Source: AWTP1-13 sp033764875
GTDB taxonomy: Bacteria; Pseudomonadota; Alphaproteobacteria; Rhizobiales; Hyphomicrobiaceae
Direction: 5' to 3'
DNA length: 64,000 bases
NCBI GenBank assembly: GCA_033764875.1
Contig: JANRIO010000049.1
Span: forward strand, 62,001 to 126,000
Shown: in pieces, positions 16,466 to 24,675 of the stretch
How positions within the stretch are numbered: position 1 is the first letter of the stretch
How the letters are laid out: each line of letters begins with the position of its first letter
Position numbers and translations under genes: made by a program
Notes under the pieces: model-generated
What the model was told of the DNA's origin: nothing
The model's database searches: none
Seen by the model: only the letters and a program-made list of their open reading frames with translations

Positions 16466-17170
16466 ATGAAGACGGCGGCAAAGAACAAGGGTGGGAAACC
16501 GCGCGGCCGGCGCAGCGCCCGGCGAGACATGCCGGCCCTGGTCGGGGCCGGCGCCAGCCCCGAGCTCAGGACCGGATCGCTGGCCCCGACGCAAAGCGAC
16601 ATCTCCATCGAGGCGCTGCTCGGCGCCCGGGTGCGCAAGGAGCGCAAGGCGCTCGGCCTCACGGTCGCAGGCCTCGCGCAGGCGGCCGGCATCTCGAGCG
16701 GCATGCTGTCCAAGATCGAGAACGGCACGATCTCGGCCTCGCTGGCCACGCTCCGGGCGCTGGCGCAGTGCCTCAACGTGCCGATGAGCCAGCTGTTCGA
16801 GGAGCCCGAGGAGCGGCGGGACTGCTCGTACGTGAAGCGCGGGACGGGGGTGCGCATCGAGCGCCGCGGCACCAAGGCCGGGCACCTCTACGATCTATTG
16901 GGCCACAGCCTCGCCGGCGACATCGGGGTCGAGCCCTATCTCATCACGCTGCGCACGGACGCGGCGCCCTATACCAGCTTCAGCCATGCGGGCGTGGAGT
17001 TCATCTACATGCTCTCGGGCCGGGTCACCTACCGGCATGCGGATCGGCTCTACCTGCTCGAGCCCGGGGACGCGCTGTTCTTCGACGCGGCGGCGCGACA
17101 CGGGCCGGAGGAGCTGGTCGAGGCGCCGATGCAGTACCTCTCCATCATCATCTACCCGCGGCAGCGCTGA
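16466..17170 (+). CDS. XRE-family regulator with C-terminal cupin domain
   Basis: Transcription factor of 234 residues with a basic N-terminal tail, an HTH_3 domain (about residues 50-110: RVRKERKALGLTVAGLAQAAGISSG, LSKIENGTISAS) and a cupin_2 effector domain (about 160-232, GVEFIYMLSGRVTYRHADRLYLLEPGDALFF). This architecture often controls catabolism of small amines and amino acids, with the ligand bound by the cupin. It is divergent from the methylamine operon across a palindromic operator, so it is the obvious candidate regulator of that operon and of itself. Whether it represses or activates, and its ligand (methylamine, gamma-glutamylmethylamide), cannot be read from sequence. Confidence 0.9.
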   Translation: MKTAAKNKGGKPRGRRSARRDMPALVGAGASPELRTGSLAPTQSDISIEALLGARVRKERKALGLTVAGLAQAAGISSGMLSKIENGTISASLATLRALAQCLNVPMSQLFEEPEERRDCSYVKRGTGVRIERRGTKAGHLYDLLGHSLAGDIGVEPYLITLRTDAAPYTSFSHAGVEFIYMLSGRVTYRHADRLYLLEPGDALFFDAAARHGPEELVEAPMQYLSIIIYPRQR

Positions 17171-17186
17171 GCCTTCCCGAATGCAA

Positions 17187-17212
17187 AGCCCCCGGGCCTC
17201 GACCCGGGGGCT
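17187..17212. terminator. Bidirectional-type hairpin between the XRE-cupin and ompW genes
   Basis: A perfect 10-bp GC-rich stem (17187-17196 and 17203-17212) with a 6-base loop, between two convergent genes. On the minus strand it is followed by a short T-rich stretch (TTTGCATT), so it best serves the ompW transcript; it could also stop the regulator transcript. Confidence 0.75.
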
Positions 17213-17238
17213 GTCGCGTCCCGCACTGGCAGAGGGAG

Positions 17239-17976
17239 CTACTTCAGCGGCTCGTAGGAGGCGCGGCGTCCGAACATGTCCTCCAGATTGAAGCGATAGC
17301 CCAGGTTCACCGTCACGAGCAGCGGGTCGAGCTGGTGGCTGGTGGTGATGGTGTTGCCGCCGCCCGTGAAGGTCAGGTCCGTCTTCTCCCAGACGTACTT
17401 GGCGTCGAGGCCGACCGACCAGCCGCGTCCGAGCTCCAGGTCGAAGCCGCCCTGCAGGACCGCGCCCCAGCTGTCCTTGAAGCTGACGCTGTCGTAGCCC
17501 GCGAGGTCGGACTTGGAGGAGAAATAGTGGATGTACTGCACGCCGGCGCCGACATAGGGACGAATGCCGCCCACCTTGTCGAAGTGGTATTTCAGCGTGA
17601 CGATCGGCGGGAAGGCCCAGGTGTTGGCGAGATCGACGCCGTCGAGACCGTTCTTGCCGGCCACCTTGACGTGGGCGAAGCAGCAGAACAGCTCGGCCGA
17701 CAGCTTCGGATTGAAGAAGTAGGTCAGCGTCGCCGTGGGGAGCCAGACGTTGCCGACGGCCGCATCGTAGCTCGGCACCAGCGAGCCGTTGGCGTAGATG
17801 CCGTCGTTGTGGTTGTTCCAGAACACGCCGGTGGCGCCGACCTTGATCTGGAAGTTCGCGAAGGGATCCGACGTCTGCGGCGCGTAGCTCTTCGGCATGC
17901 CGTCGGCGAAGGCAGCTCCCGAAGCCGAAACACCAACGACAAGAGCTGCGATGGCCATTTTAATACGTTTCAACAT
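17239..17976 (-). CDS. OmpW family outer membrane protein
   Basis: Eight-stranded outer-membrane barrel protein of the OmpW family (245 residues). A signal peptide is clear (MLKRIKMAIAALVVGVSA... AFA). Family features include FQIKVGATGVFWNN, VWLPTATLTYFFNPKLSAELF and the GGIRPYVGAGVQY motif. OmpW proteins form narrow hydrophobic channels. The start has a GAAAGGAAG ribosome binding site. It is divergent from a Crp/Fnr regulator gene; a perfect FNR-type site lies about 170 bases upstream, and oxygen-dependent control of ompW is known in enterobacteria, so coregulation is plausible but not shown. Confidence 0.88.
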   Translation of the reverse strand: MLKRIKMAIAALVVGVSASGAAFADGMPKSYAPQTSDPFANFQIKVGATGVFWNNHNDGIYANGSLVPSYDAAVGNVWLPTATLTYFFNPKLSAELFCCFAHVKVAGKNGLDGVDLANTWAFPPIVTLKYHFDKVGGIRPYVGAGVQYIHYFSSKSDLAGYDSVSFKDSWGAVLQGGFDLELGRGWSVGLDAKYVWEKTDLTFTGGGNTITTSHQLDPLLVTVNLGYRFNLEDMFGRRASYEPLK

Positions 17977-18140
17977 TCGGGCTTCCTTTCAATTTTTAGC
18001 CTGATTGCCGTTGGCCGCAACTTTGGCGATTCATTTCGAATGTTCGAGATCAAACTGAGGATATCCTCTGACGCGCATCAGCTTCGTGCGGGCGGTCCGC
18101 GCCGTGTGACTCACCGGCCACTGTGCGGCGAAACAGCCTT

Positions 18141-18154
18141 TTGATCTGGATCAA
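18141..18154. promoter_or_regulatory. FNR/FixK-type anaerobox
   Basis: TTGAT-CTGG-ATCAA, an exact match to the TTGAT-N4-ATCAA consensus for FNR/FixK/FnrN binding. It lies in the gap between ompW and the Crp/Fnr gene. If it activates at the usual -41.5 position, transcription would start near 18189, which favours 18259 over 18178 as the start codon of the regulator. It may equally be a self-repression site. Confidence 0.8.
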
Positions 18155-18258
18155 GATTCCACACGCATCGGCATGGAATGCTCGCGCAGAGCTTCCGACA
18201 ATGCACCGACGTGTGCGTGCTGCTCCCGGGCTCGCCCAACTTGGACCGATCAACCGCG

Positions 18259-18981
18259 ATGCACCCATCTCAAATCGCTCGCGCAATCCCGCCCGCGGCC
18301 GCAACTCCGACGCAGAGCGGAAACAGCGCACTTGCCAGCCTGTTCAACGCCGGCACAACGCAGAGACTGCGCAAGCGCCAGCAGATCCTGTTCGAAGGCA
18401 CCGGCGAGCCGTGTCTTTTCATGGTGCAACAGGGCCTGCTTGCCACGTCGCTGCATCTTGCGGGCGACAGGCGGTGCCTGATCGAGCTGCACTTTCCCGG
18501 CGACATCATCTCGAGCGATCGCTTCGGACGGCCGGGCGTGCGCGTGTTCTCGCTTGCCCAGACGCAGATCCAGAGGCTTGCCGTGGCGGCGCTGGAGCGG
18601 GCGGTCGGCGGCGATCCGACGGCGCTGCGCGCCCTGATGGCGACGGTGACGCGGCAGGCGGAGCAGTCGCGCCTGCACTGCGCCATCCTCACCCGGCTGT
18701 CGGGGGAGGAGCGGCTTGCGACGCTGCTCCTGCAGCTCGCCCAGCGCCTCGGGCAGCGCATCTCGGACCGGATCAACGTGCCGCTCGCCATCAGCCGCGA
18801 GGACATCGCCGACTACCTCGGCCTCAACGCCGATACGGTCAGCCGCATCTTCACGCGCTTCCGGAAGGCCCGGCTGATCGAGTTCCACGGGCGGTCCGAT
18901 TTCGAGATCCTGAACCTGCAGAAGCTGTCGGAGATCTCGCCGCTCAGCGAGGACGTGAAGCCGCGGGCAGCCGCGCGTTAG
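18259..18981 (+). CDS. Crp/Fnr family transcriptional regulator (FixK-like)
   Basis: Regulator with an N-terminal cyclic-nucleotide-binding fold (about residues 25-120) and a C-terminal winged helix with ERLATLLLQLA and SREDIADYLGLNADTVSRIFTRF, the DNA-recognition helix pattern of FNR/FixK proteins. From this start it is 240 residues with no N-terminal Cys cluster, so it should not carry the oxygen-sensing [4Fe-4S] of FNR. A longer version from 18178 would add Cys9 and Cys13, not the usual spacing. The start is chosen from the anaerobox position; no strong ribosome binding site supports either. Probably links ompW and respiratory or C1 genes to oxygen supply. Confidence 0.8.
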   Translation: MHPSQIARAIPPAAATPTQSGNSALASLFNAGTTQRLRKRQQILFEGTGEPCLFMVQQGLLATSLHLAGDRRCLIELHFPGDIISSDRFGRPGVRVFSLAQTQIQRLAVAALERAVGGDPTALRALMATVTRQAEQSRLHCAILTRLSGEERLATLLLQLAQRLGQRISDRINVPLAISREDIADYLGLNADTVSRIFTRFRKARLIEFHGRSDFEILNLQKLSEISPLSEDVKPRAAAR

Positions 18982-19185
18982 GCGGCCCCCCCCCTCGGGC
19001 CCGCCCTACGGGTGCTGCGTGCAAGATCGCCTCTCGAGCTGGCGTGGTCCCCGCCTTCGCAGGGGGCGGCATTGGTGAGGCGGCACGAGGCCCACACTCC
19101 TCGTCATCCGCGCGGCGGCGGGCACCCACGCAAGCCTGCGGTGAAGCCAGACGTGTCCTGAAACGCATCTGGACTGCGCCGGCGC

Positions 19186-19695
19186 CTAGTCCTCCGCCTC
19201 GGCCGCGTCCTCCTTGCCGGCGCGGCGCGCATCGAGGGCGTCGTCGAGGCGCGTGAGGAGGGCATTCGCCAGCCGCGTCTCCTCGGGATCGAGGACGCCG
19301 AACAGCTCGTCCACCCAGCCCTCGTGCAGCGCCGCCAACTCGGCGAAGTGCTCGCGCCCCTTGCGCGTCAGCCGCACGACGGTCGCCCGCCGGTCGCCGC
19401 GCACGGGCACGCGCACGATGTAGCCTTCGCTGGCGAGGCGGTTGACGATGCCTGTCACGTTGCCGTTGGAGACCTTGAGCACGCTCGAGAGGTCGCTCAT
19501 GCGCAGGCCCTTCTCGTGGCGGTAGAGGGCCGACATCACGTCGAAGCGCGGCAGCGTGGTCTGATGTCCCTCGCGCAGACGGTCGCGCAGCTCGGCCGAG
19601 ACCAGCCGCGTCGCCTTGAGCAGGCGCAGCCACAGCCGAAGCCGGTGCTTGGAGATGGCGTCGGCCGCAGCGTCGGGCGCTGTCTTGCGCGTCAC
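19186..19695 (-). CDS. MarR family transcriptional regulator (GTG start)
   Basis: Winged-helix MarR-type regulator of 169 residues: LPRFDVMSALYRHEKGLRM, then LSSVLKVSNGNVTGIVNRL (recognition helix) and the wing VPVRGDRRATVVRLT. The GTG at 19695 follows GAGAGG by 4-5 bases and gives a protein of family length; upstream in-frame ATGs would extend it into the divergent promoter region. It is divergent from the ten-gene aromatic operon beginning at 19925, and MarR proteins commonly repress aromatic catabolic genes until an aryl acid or its CoA ester binds, so it is the likely regulator of that operon. Confidence 0.85.
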   Translation of the reverse strand: MTRKTAPDAAADAISKHRLRLWLRLLKATRLVSAELRDRLREGHQTTLPRFDVMSALYRHEKGLRMSDLSSVLKVSNGNVTGIVNRLASEGYIVRVPVRGDRRATVVRLTRKGREHFAELAALHEGWVDELFGVLDPEETRLANALLTRLDDALDARRAGKEDAAEAED

Positions 19696-19924
19696 GTTTC
19701 CTCTCGCTTTCACAACGCGGTCAGGGCAATCTCGCGCTCGACAATAGTGCAGCGGGCGCCTTGCTTCAAGCTTAGAAGTTTCATGTTTAAAATGCTTGCG
19801 GGCCGCCGGCGGCTGGCGCAGTATGACGCGCGCCCAGAGCAATACGACCAGCCGGTCGCGAGGCCGGCGAGCGACGGGCGGCGATCGTCGCAAGGGCGGC
19901 TTCGACCCGCAAGGTGCACAAGGG

Positions 19925-22078
19925 ATGGCAGAGCGCTCGTTCGCCAAGGAAGTGCAGGACCTGCGCCTGGGCGCCGGGGAGGTGTTCCACGGCGAAGGGA
20001 TCCTGGCCATCACCAAGGCGCTCCTCGAGTGCGGCGTCGGCTACGTCGCAGGCTACCAGGGCGCCCCGATCTCGCACCTGATGGACGTGCTGTCCGACGC
20101 CGAGGACATCCTCAACGCCTACGGGGTCCACTTCGAGGCCAGCGCCAGCGAGGCGACGGCGGCGGCGACACTGGCCGCCTCGGTGATGTACCCGATCCGA
20201 GGAGCGGCGGTGTTCAAGGCCCCCGTCGGCACCAACGTGGCGGCGGACGCGCTCGCCAACCTCGCCTCGGGCGGCGTCACGGGCGGCGCGCTGGTGATCG
20301 TCGGAGAGGACTACGGCGAGGGCTCCTCGATCATGCAGGAGCGCAGCCACGCCTATGCGATGAAGTCGCAGATCTGGCTGCTCGACCCGCGCCCCAACCT
20401 GCCCTCGATCGTGAAGGCGGTGGAGAACGGCTTCGCACTGTCGGAGGCGTCCAACACGCCCGTCATGCTGGAGGTGCGCATCCGCGCCTGCCACGTCACG
20501 GGCAGCTTCGTCGCCAAGGACAACGTGCGCCCCGCCTTCACGCTGGCGCAAGCGCTGGAGGCGCCCCGGCGCGACACGGGGCGAATCGTGCTGCCGCCCG
20601 CCTCGTTCGTGCACGAGCGGGAGAAGGTGGAGCGGCGCTGGCCGGCGGCGATCGAGTTCATCACGCGCAACGGGCTCAACGAGCTGTTCGGCAACGGACG
20701 GGCGGATGTCGGCATCATCCTGCAGGGCGGCCTGTACAATGGGGTGGTGCGCGCGCTCAACCTGCTGGGCCTTGCGGACGTCGCCGGCGAGACCAGCGTG
20801 CCGCTCTGCGTGCTCAACGTCACCTATCCGCTGGTCGATGCCGAGATCATCGACTTCGCGCGCGACAAGAGCGCGATCCTGGTGGTCGAGGAAGGGCAGC
20901 CCGCCTTCATCGAGCCGGCCGTGCGCGCCATCCTGCACAAGGCGCGGGCGACGGCGGCCGTGCTCGGCAAGGACCCGCTGCCGTTGGCGGGCGAGTACAC
21001 CACGGCCGTCCTGCTCGCCGGCATCCGGACGTTCATGACGGACAACGCCCGCGGGCTCCTGCGCAACGAGGCGCGGCCGCCGGACGTGAAGGCTCTCCTG
21101 GACGACCCGAAGCTGAAAGCGCTCGCCGACGTGGTGCCGCCCAGGCCGCCGGGCTTCTGCACGGGATGCCCGGAGCGGCCGATCTTCTCGGCGCTGAAGC
21201 TCGTGGAGAAGGAGCTTGGCGCGCATCACATCGCCGCCGACATCGGCTGCCACCTGTTCTCCATCAACGCGCCGTTCAACATCGGCGCCACGACGATGGG
21301 CTACGGGCTGGGACCGGCTTCCGCCGCCGCCTTCAACGTGCCGGCGCGCAAGAAGGCCATCGCCATCATGGGTGACGGCGGCTTCTGGCACAACGGGCTG
21401 ACGTCGGGCATCGGCAATGCCGTGTTCAACAAGTCCGACGGGCTGACGATCGTGGTTGACAACCACTACTCGGCGGCGACGGGCGGGCAGGACATCCTGT
21501 CCTCGCGCGCCGACAACGCGCGCCGCGCCACGCAGCATCCGATCGCCAGGGCGGTCGAGGGCGTCGGCGTGAGATGGGTGCGGCAGATCACGCGCACCTA
21601 CGACGTCGGCCGCATGCGCGACGCCATCAGGGAGGCGCTGACGACCCGGGAGAAGGGCCCGAAGGTGATCGTCGCCTCCTCGGAGTGCATGCTGAACCGG
21701 CAGCGGCGCGAGCGGCCGCTGCTGCAGCAGGCGATCAAGGGCGGCAAGCGTGTCGTGCGGCCACGCTTCGGCGTCGACGAGGACGTTTGCACGGGGGACC
21801 ACGCCTGCATCCGGCTCTCGGGCTGCCCCTCGCTCAGCGTCAAGCATACGGACGATCCCCTCAAGGAGGATCCGGTCGCGGCGATCGACCAGACCTGCGT
21901 CGGCTGCGGCAACTGCGGCGAGGTGGCGGACGCGGCCGTGCTGTGCCCCTCCTTCTACCGCGCCGACATCGTGCACAACCCCCATGCGCTCGACCGGCTC
22001 CTGGCCCGCGTACGGGCGGCCGTGATCGGCTGGCTGCAGGCCCGGCGCGAGCGCGGCCTCGTCGGCTTTGCAGGGTGA
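19925..22078 (+). CDS. iorA: Indolepyruvate:ferredoxin oxidoreductase alpha subunit
   Basis: TPP- and iron-sulfur-dependent 2-oxoacid oxidoreductase subunit (717 residues) that converts arylpyruvates such as indolepyruvate to the aryl-acetyl-CoA with reduction of ferredoxin. N-terminal pyrimidine-binding domain (GYQGAPISHLMDVL), FCTGCPERPIF, a TPP site (IMGDGGFWHNG with NAVFNKSDGLTIVVDN), and a C-terminal 8Fe-type region with CIRLSGCPSL and CVGCGNCG...LCPSF. The ATG at 19925 has AAGGG just upstream and begins where family similarity begins; ATGs at 19796 and 19823 would add a low-complexity tail. First gene of the operon, divergent from the MarR regulator. No separate ferredoxin gene is nearby. 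Confidence 0.88.
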   Translation: MAERSFAKEVQDLRLGAGEVFHGEGILAITKALLECGVGYVAGYQGAPISHLMDVLSDAEDILNAYGVHFEASASEATAAATLAASVMYPIRGAAVFKAPVGTNVAADALANLASGGVTGGALVIVGEDYGEGSSIMQERSHAYAMKSQIWLLDPRPNLPSIVKAVENGFALSEASNTPVMLEVRIRACHVTGSFVAKDNVRPAFTLAQALEAPRRDTGRIVLPPASFVHEREKVERRWPAAIEFITRNGLNELFGNGRADVGIILQGGLYNGVVRALNLLGLADVAGETSVPLCVLNVTYPLVDAEIIDFARDKSAILVVEEGQPAFIEPAVRAILHKARATAAVLGKDPLPLAGEYTTAVLLAGIRTFMTDNARGLLRNEARPPDVKALLDDPKLKALADVVPPRPPGFCTGCPERPIFSALKLVEKELGAHHIAADIGCHLFSINAPFNIGATTMGYGLGPASAAAFNVPARKKAIAIMGDGGFWHNGLTSGIGNAVFNKSDGLTIVVDNHYSAATGGQDILSSRADNARRATQHPIARAVEGVGVRWVRQITRTYDVGRMRDAIREALTTREKGPKVIVASSECMLNRQRRERPLLQQAIKGGKRVVRPRFGVDEDVCTGDHACIRLSGCPSLSVKHTDDPLKEDPVAAIDQTCVGCGNCGEVADAAVLCPSFYRADIVHNPHALDRLLARVRAAVIGWLQARRERGLVGFAG

Positions 22079-22085
22079 GGCGGGG

Positions 22086-23678
22086 ATGGCGCAAGACAGC
22101 CTCGCCGACGCCGTGAGCCGCCCGTTGAGCGTGGCCATCGTGGCCATGGGCGGCCAGGGCGGGGGCGTGCTCAGCGGCTGGATCGCGGATGCGGCACGGG
22201 CGAGCGGGCACGTCGTGCAGGCGACCTCGGTGCCGGGTGTCGCGCAGCGCACGGGCGCCACCATCTACTACCTCGAGATGATGCGGCCGCTGCCGGGCGC
22301 CAGGGCCCCGGTGCTGGCGCTGATGCCGACGCCGGGCGACGTCGACGTGGTGATCGCGGCGGAGCTGATGGAGGCCGGCCGCTCGCTGCTGCGCGGGCTC
22401 GTCACGCCCGACCGCACGACGCTGATCGCCTCGAGCCAGCGGGCCTATGCGACGGCGGAGAAGGAGAAGCCGGGCGACGGCACGGCCGACGGCGGGGCGG
22501 TGCTGGAGGCGATCGGCGTCGCCGCCCGGCGCGCCATCGTCGCGGATTTCGCGGCGCTCGCCGAGGCCAACGGCAGCGTGATCTCGGCGAGCCTGCTCGG
22601 CGCGCTAGCCGCATCAGGCGCCCTGCCCTTCCCGCGGCTGGCGTTCCTCGACGCGATCAGGGCCGGCGGCGTCGGCGTCGCGGCGAGCCTCAAGGCCTTC
22701 GAGGCGGCGTTCGGGCGGGCGCAGGAGGGCGCGACGCGGGCCGATGGCGCGGACGCCATGCCGGCGAAGCCCGCGAAGCGGTTGCCGCCGCCGCCCGTCT
22801 CGGTCGGGGAGCCGCGCCTCGATGCCCTGCTCGAGCGCATCCACCGCCTGCCGGCGGCGGTGCAGCCGATGGCCTACGCCGGGGTGCGCCATCTCGTCGA
22901 CTACCAGGACCCAGCGTACGCGGAGGAGTACCTCGACAGGCTCGCCCCGCTGACGGCGATCGAGGCGCTGCATCAAGACAAGGGGCACGCGCTCGCCATC
23001 GAGACGGCGCGGCAGCTGGCCCGCGCCATGGCCTACGACGACGTGATCCGGATCGCGGACCTGAAGACGCGGGCGGCCCGCAGCGGACGGCTGGCGCGGG
23101 AGGTTGGCCTCGATCCCGGCACCCAGGTGCTGCACGCGACCGAGTTCCTGCATCCGCGGCCCGAGGAGGTATGCGCCACGCTGCCCAAGGCGCTTGGCCA
23201 GGCAATCGAGAGCCGGCCCCGGCTCATGAGAATGCTCGGCGTCCTCACCAGGCGCGGCCGCCGCGTGCGCACGGACAGCATCGCGGGCTTCCTGCAGCTC
23301 TACGTGATCGCGCTCAGGCGCCGCAAGCGGCGCGGCACGCTGCGGCACGGGCGGGAGATGGCGCACGTGTCGGCCTGGCTCGCCCGGGTGCTCGAGACCG
23401 CCCGGTCGGACTATGATCTCGCCCTCGAGATCGCCAGGACGCGGCGGCTGGTCAAGGGCTACTCCGATACCATGTCGCGGGGGCTGTCCAAGTACGATCG
23501 GGTGCTGGCAGGGGCGGCGATGGTGGCGCACCGCGCGGACGCGGCGGCCTGGGTCGCCCGCCTGCGACAGTCCGCCCTTCTCGACGAAGACGGCGAAGCG
23601 CTCGACGGTGCCTTGCAGACGATCCAAACCCTCGAGGCCGCCACGCCAGACAGGCCTCTCGCAAAGGCATCCTCATGA
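22086..23678 (+). CDS. iorB: Indolepyruvate oxidoreductase beta-family subunit, long form
   Basis: Partner of IorA. The N-terminal 190 residues are the PFOR gamma-type domain (VAIVAMGGQGGGVLSGWIADAA, QRTGATIYYLEM). The C-terminal 300 residues form the extra domain (DUF6537-like) seen in long beta-family subunits, starting near RLDALLERIHRLPAAVQPMA. Total 530 residues. The start at 22086 has GAGGCGGGG upstream and lies 7 bases after iorA. The last bases overlap the reductase gene by 4. The extended form is known from aerobic proteobacteria. Confidence 0.85.
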   Translation: MAQDSLADAVSRPLSVAIVAMGGQGGGVLSGWIADAARASGHVVQATSVPGVAQRTGATIYYLEMMRPLPGARAPVLALMPTPGDVDVVIAAELMEAGRSLLRGLVTPDRTTLIASSQRAYATAEKEKPGDGTADGGAVLEAIGVAARRAIVADFAALAEANGSVISASLLGALAASGALPFPRLAFLDAIRAGGVGVAASLKAFEAAFGRAQEGATRADGADAMPAKPAKRLPPPPVSVGEPRLDALLERIHRLPAAVQPMAYAGVRHLVDYQDPAYAEEYLDRLAPLTAIEALHQDKGHALAIETARQLARAMAYDDVIRIADLKTRAARSGRLAREVGLDPGTQVLHATEFLHPRPEEVCATLPKALGQAIESRPRLMRMLGVLTRRGRRVRTDSIAGFLQLYVIALRRRKRRGTLRHGREMAHVSAWLARVLETARSDYDLALEIARTRRLVKGYSDTMSRGLSKYDRVLAGAAMVAHRADAAAWVARLRQSALLDEDGEALDGALQTIQTLEAATPDRPLAKASS

Positions 23679-24661
23679 CCCACCTCGCCCTCGTCGTCGC
23701 CAAGGTCAAGACCGAGACCGACCTGATCCGCCGCATCTGGATCAAGCGCCCCGACGGCGGCGTGCTGCCAGGCTACACGGCCGGGGCGCACATCACGCTG
23801 ACGGTCCCGGGCGTCGGCGTGCGCAAGTATTCGCTGATCAACGCCAGCGCGGCACCGGGGGCAACGGAGGCGCCGACCGAGTATCAGATCGGCGTCCGGC
23901 TCGAGGAGAAGAGCGAGGGCGGCTCGCGCTACGTGCACGGCCTGAAGGCCGGCGACGCGGTCGAGATCGAGCCGCCGGCCAACGCCTTCGCCTGCGTGCC
24001 GGGCCCCGGCGGCACGGTGCTGATCGGGGGCGGCATCGGCATCACGCCGATGCTGTCAATGGCGGCCGAGCTGATGGCCAAAGGATTGCCGTTCAAGCTT
24101 GCCTATGCGGCACGCTCGCAGCAGGACATGGCGTTCGGCGACGAGATCAGGGCGCTGTGCGGGGACGGGCTCCACCTCCACCTCGACCAGCCGGGGGGAA
24201 AGGTGTTCGACATGGCGGGCTTCCTCGGCAGCCTGCCGCCCGAGACGACGGTCTACGTGTGCGGGCCGAAGCCGATGATCAAGGCCGCGATCGATGGCGG
24301 CCGCAAGCTCGGCTGGCCGGCCGGCCGCGTCAAGTTCGAGCTGTTCTTCAGCGTCAAGGGACCGGAGCCGGCGGCCAAGCCCGGCCTGCCCGAGGGCGCC
24401 TTCGAGGTGGTTCTGAAGAGCTCCGGCAAGACGCTGCTGGTGGCGCGCGACAAGAGCATCCTCGACGTGCTGATCGAGGCCGGCGCCGACGTGCTCTCCG
24501 ACTGCCGCAAGGGCGAGTGCGGCGTGTGCCAGGTCGGCGTGATCGAGGGCACGCCGGAGCACAAGGACGTGATCCTGAGCGACGCCGAGCGCGCGGCCGG
24601 CAAGCTCATCCAGGTGTGCGTCTCGCGATCGAAGTCGCCGCGGCTGGTGCTCGATCTCTAG
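23675..24661 (+). CDS. Phthalate dioxygenase-type oxidoreductase (FMN, NAD(P)H, 2Fe-2S)
   Basis: Electron-donating reductase (328 residues) for a Rieske oxygenase. Layout is class IA: N-terminal flavin domain with RKYSLIN, nucleotide-binding domain with GTVLIGGGIGITPMLSMA and VYVCGPKPMI, and a C-terminal plant-type ferredoxin with CRKGECGVCQVG and a distal Cys (IQVCVSRS). It therefore passes electrons straight to the oxygenase without a separate ferredoxin. The gene overlaps iorB by 4 bases and is followed 14 bases later by the oxygenase alpha gene, so its partner is clear. It could also serve IorAB, which has no ferredoxin of its own here, but that is a guess. Confidence 0.9.
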   Translation: MTHLALVVAKVKTETDLIRRIWIKRPDGGVLPGYTAGAHITLTVPGVGVRKYSLINASAAPGATEAPTEYQIGVRLEEKSEGGSRYVHGLKAGDAVEIEPPANAFACVPGPGGTVLIGGGIGITPMLSMAAELMAKGLPFKLAYAARSQQDMAFGDEIRALCGDGLHLHLDQPGGKVFDMAGFLGSLPPETTVYVCGPKPMIKAAIDGGRKLGWPAGRVKFELFFSVKGPEPAAKPGLPEGAFEVVLKSSGKTLLVARDKSILDVLIEAGADVLSDCRKGECGVCQVGVIEGTPEHKDVILSDAERAAGKLIQVCVSRSKSPRLVLDL

Positions 24662-24675
24662 GTGAGGAGGTAGCC

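Noticed and set aside
19741..19800. MarR operator in the gap before iorA
   Set aside because: Only short 4-bp arms could be matched in the AT-rich stretch near 19765-19790; not enough symmetry to call a site.
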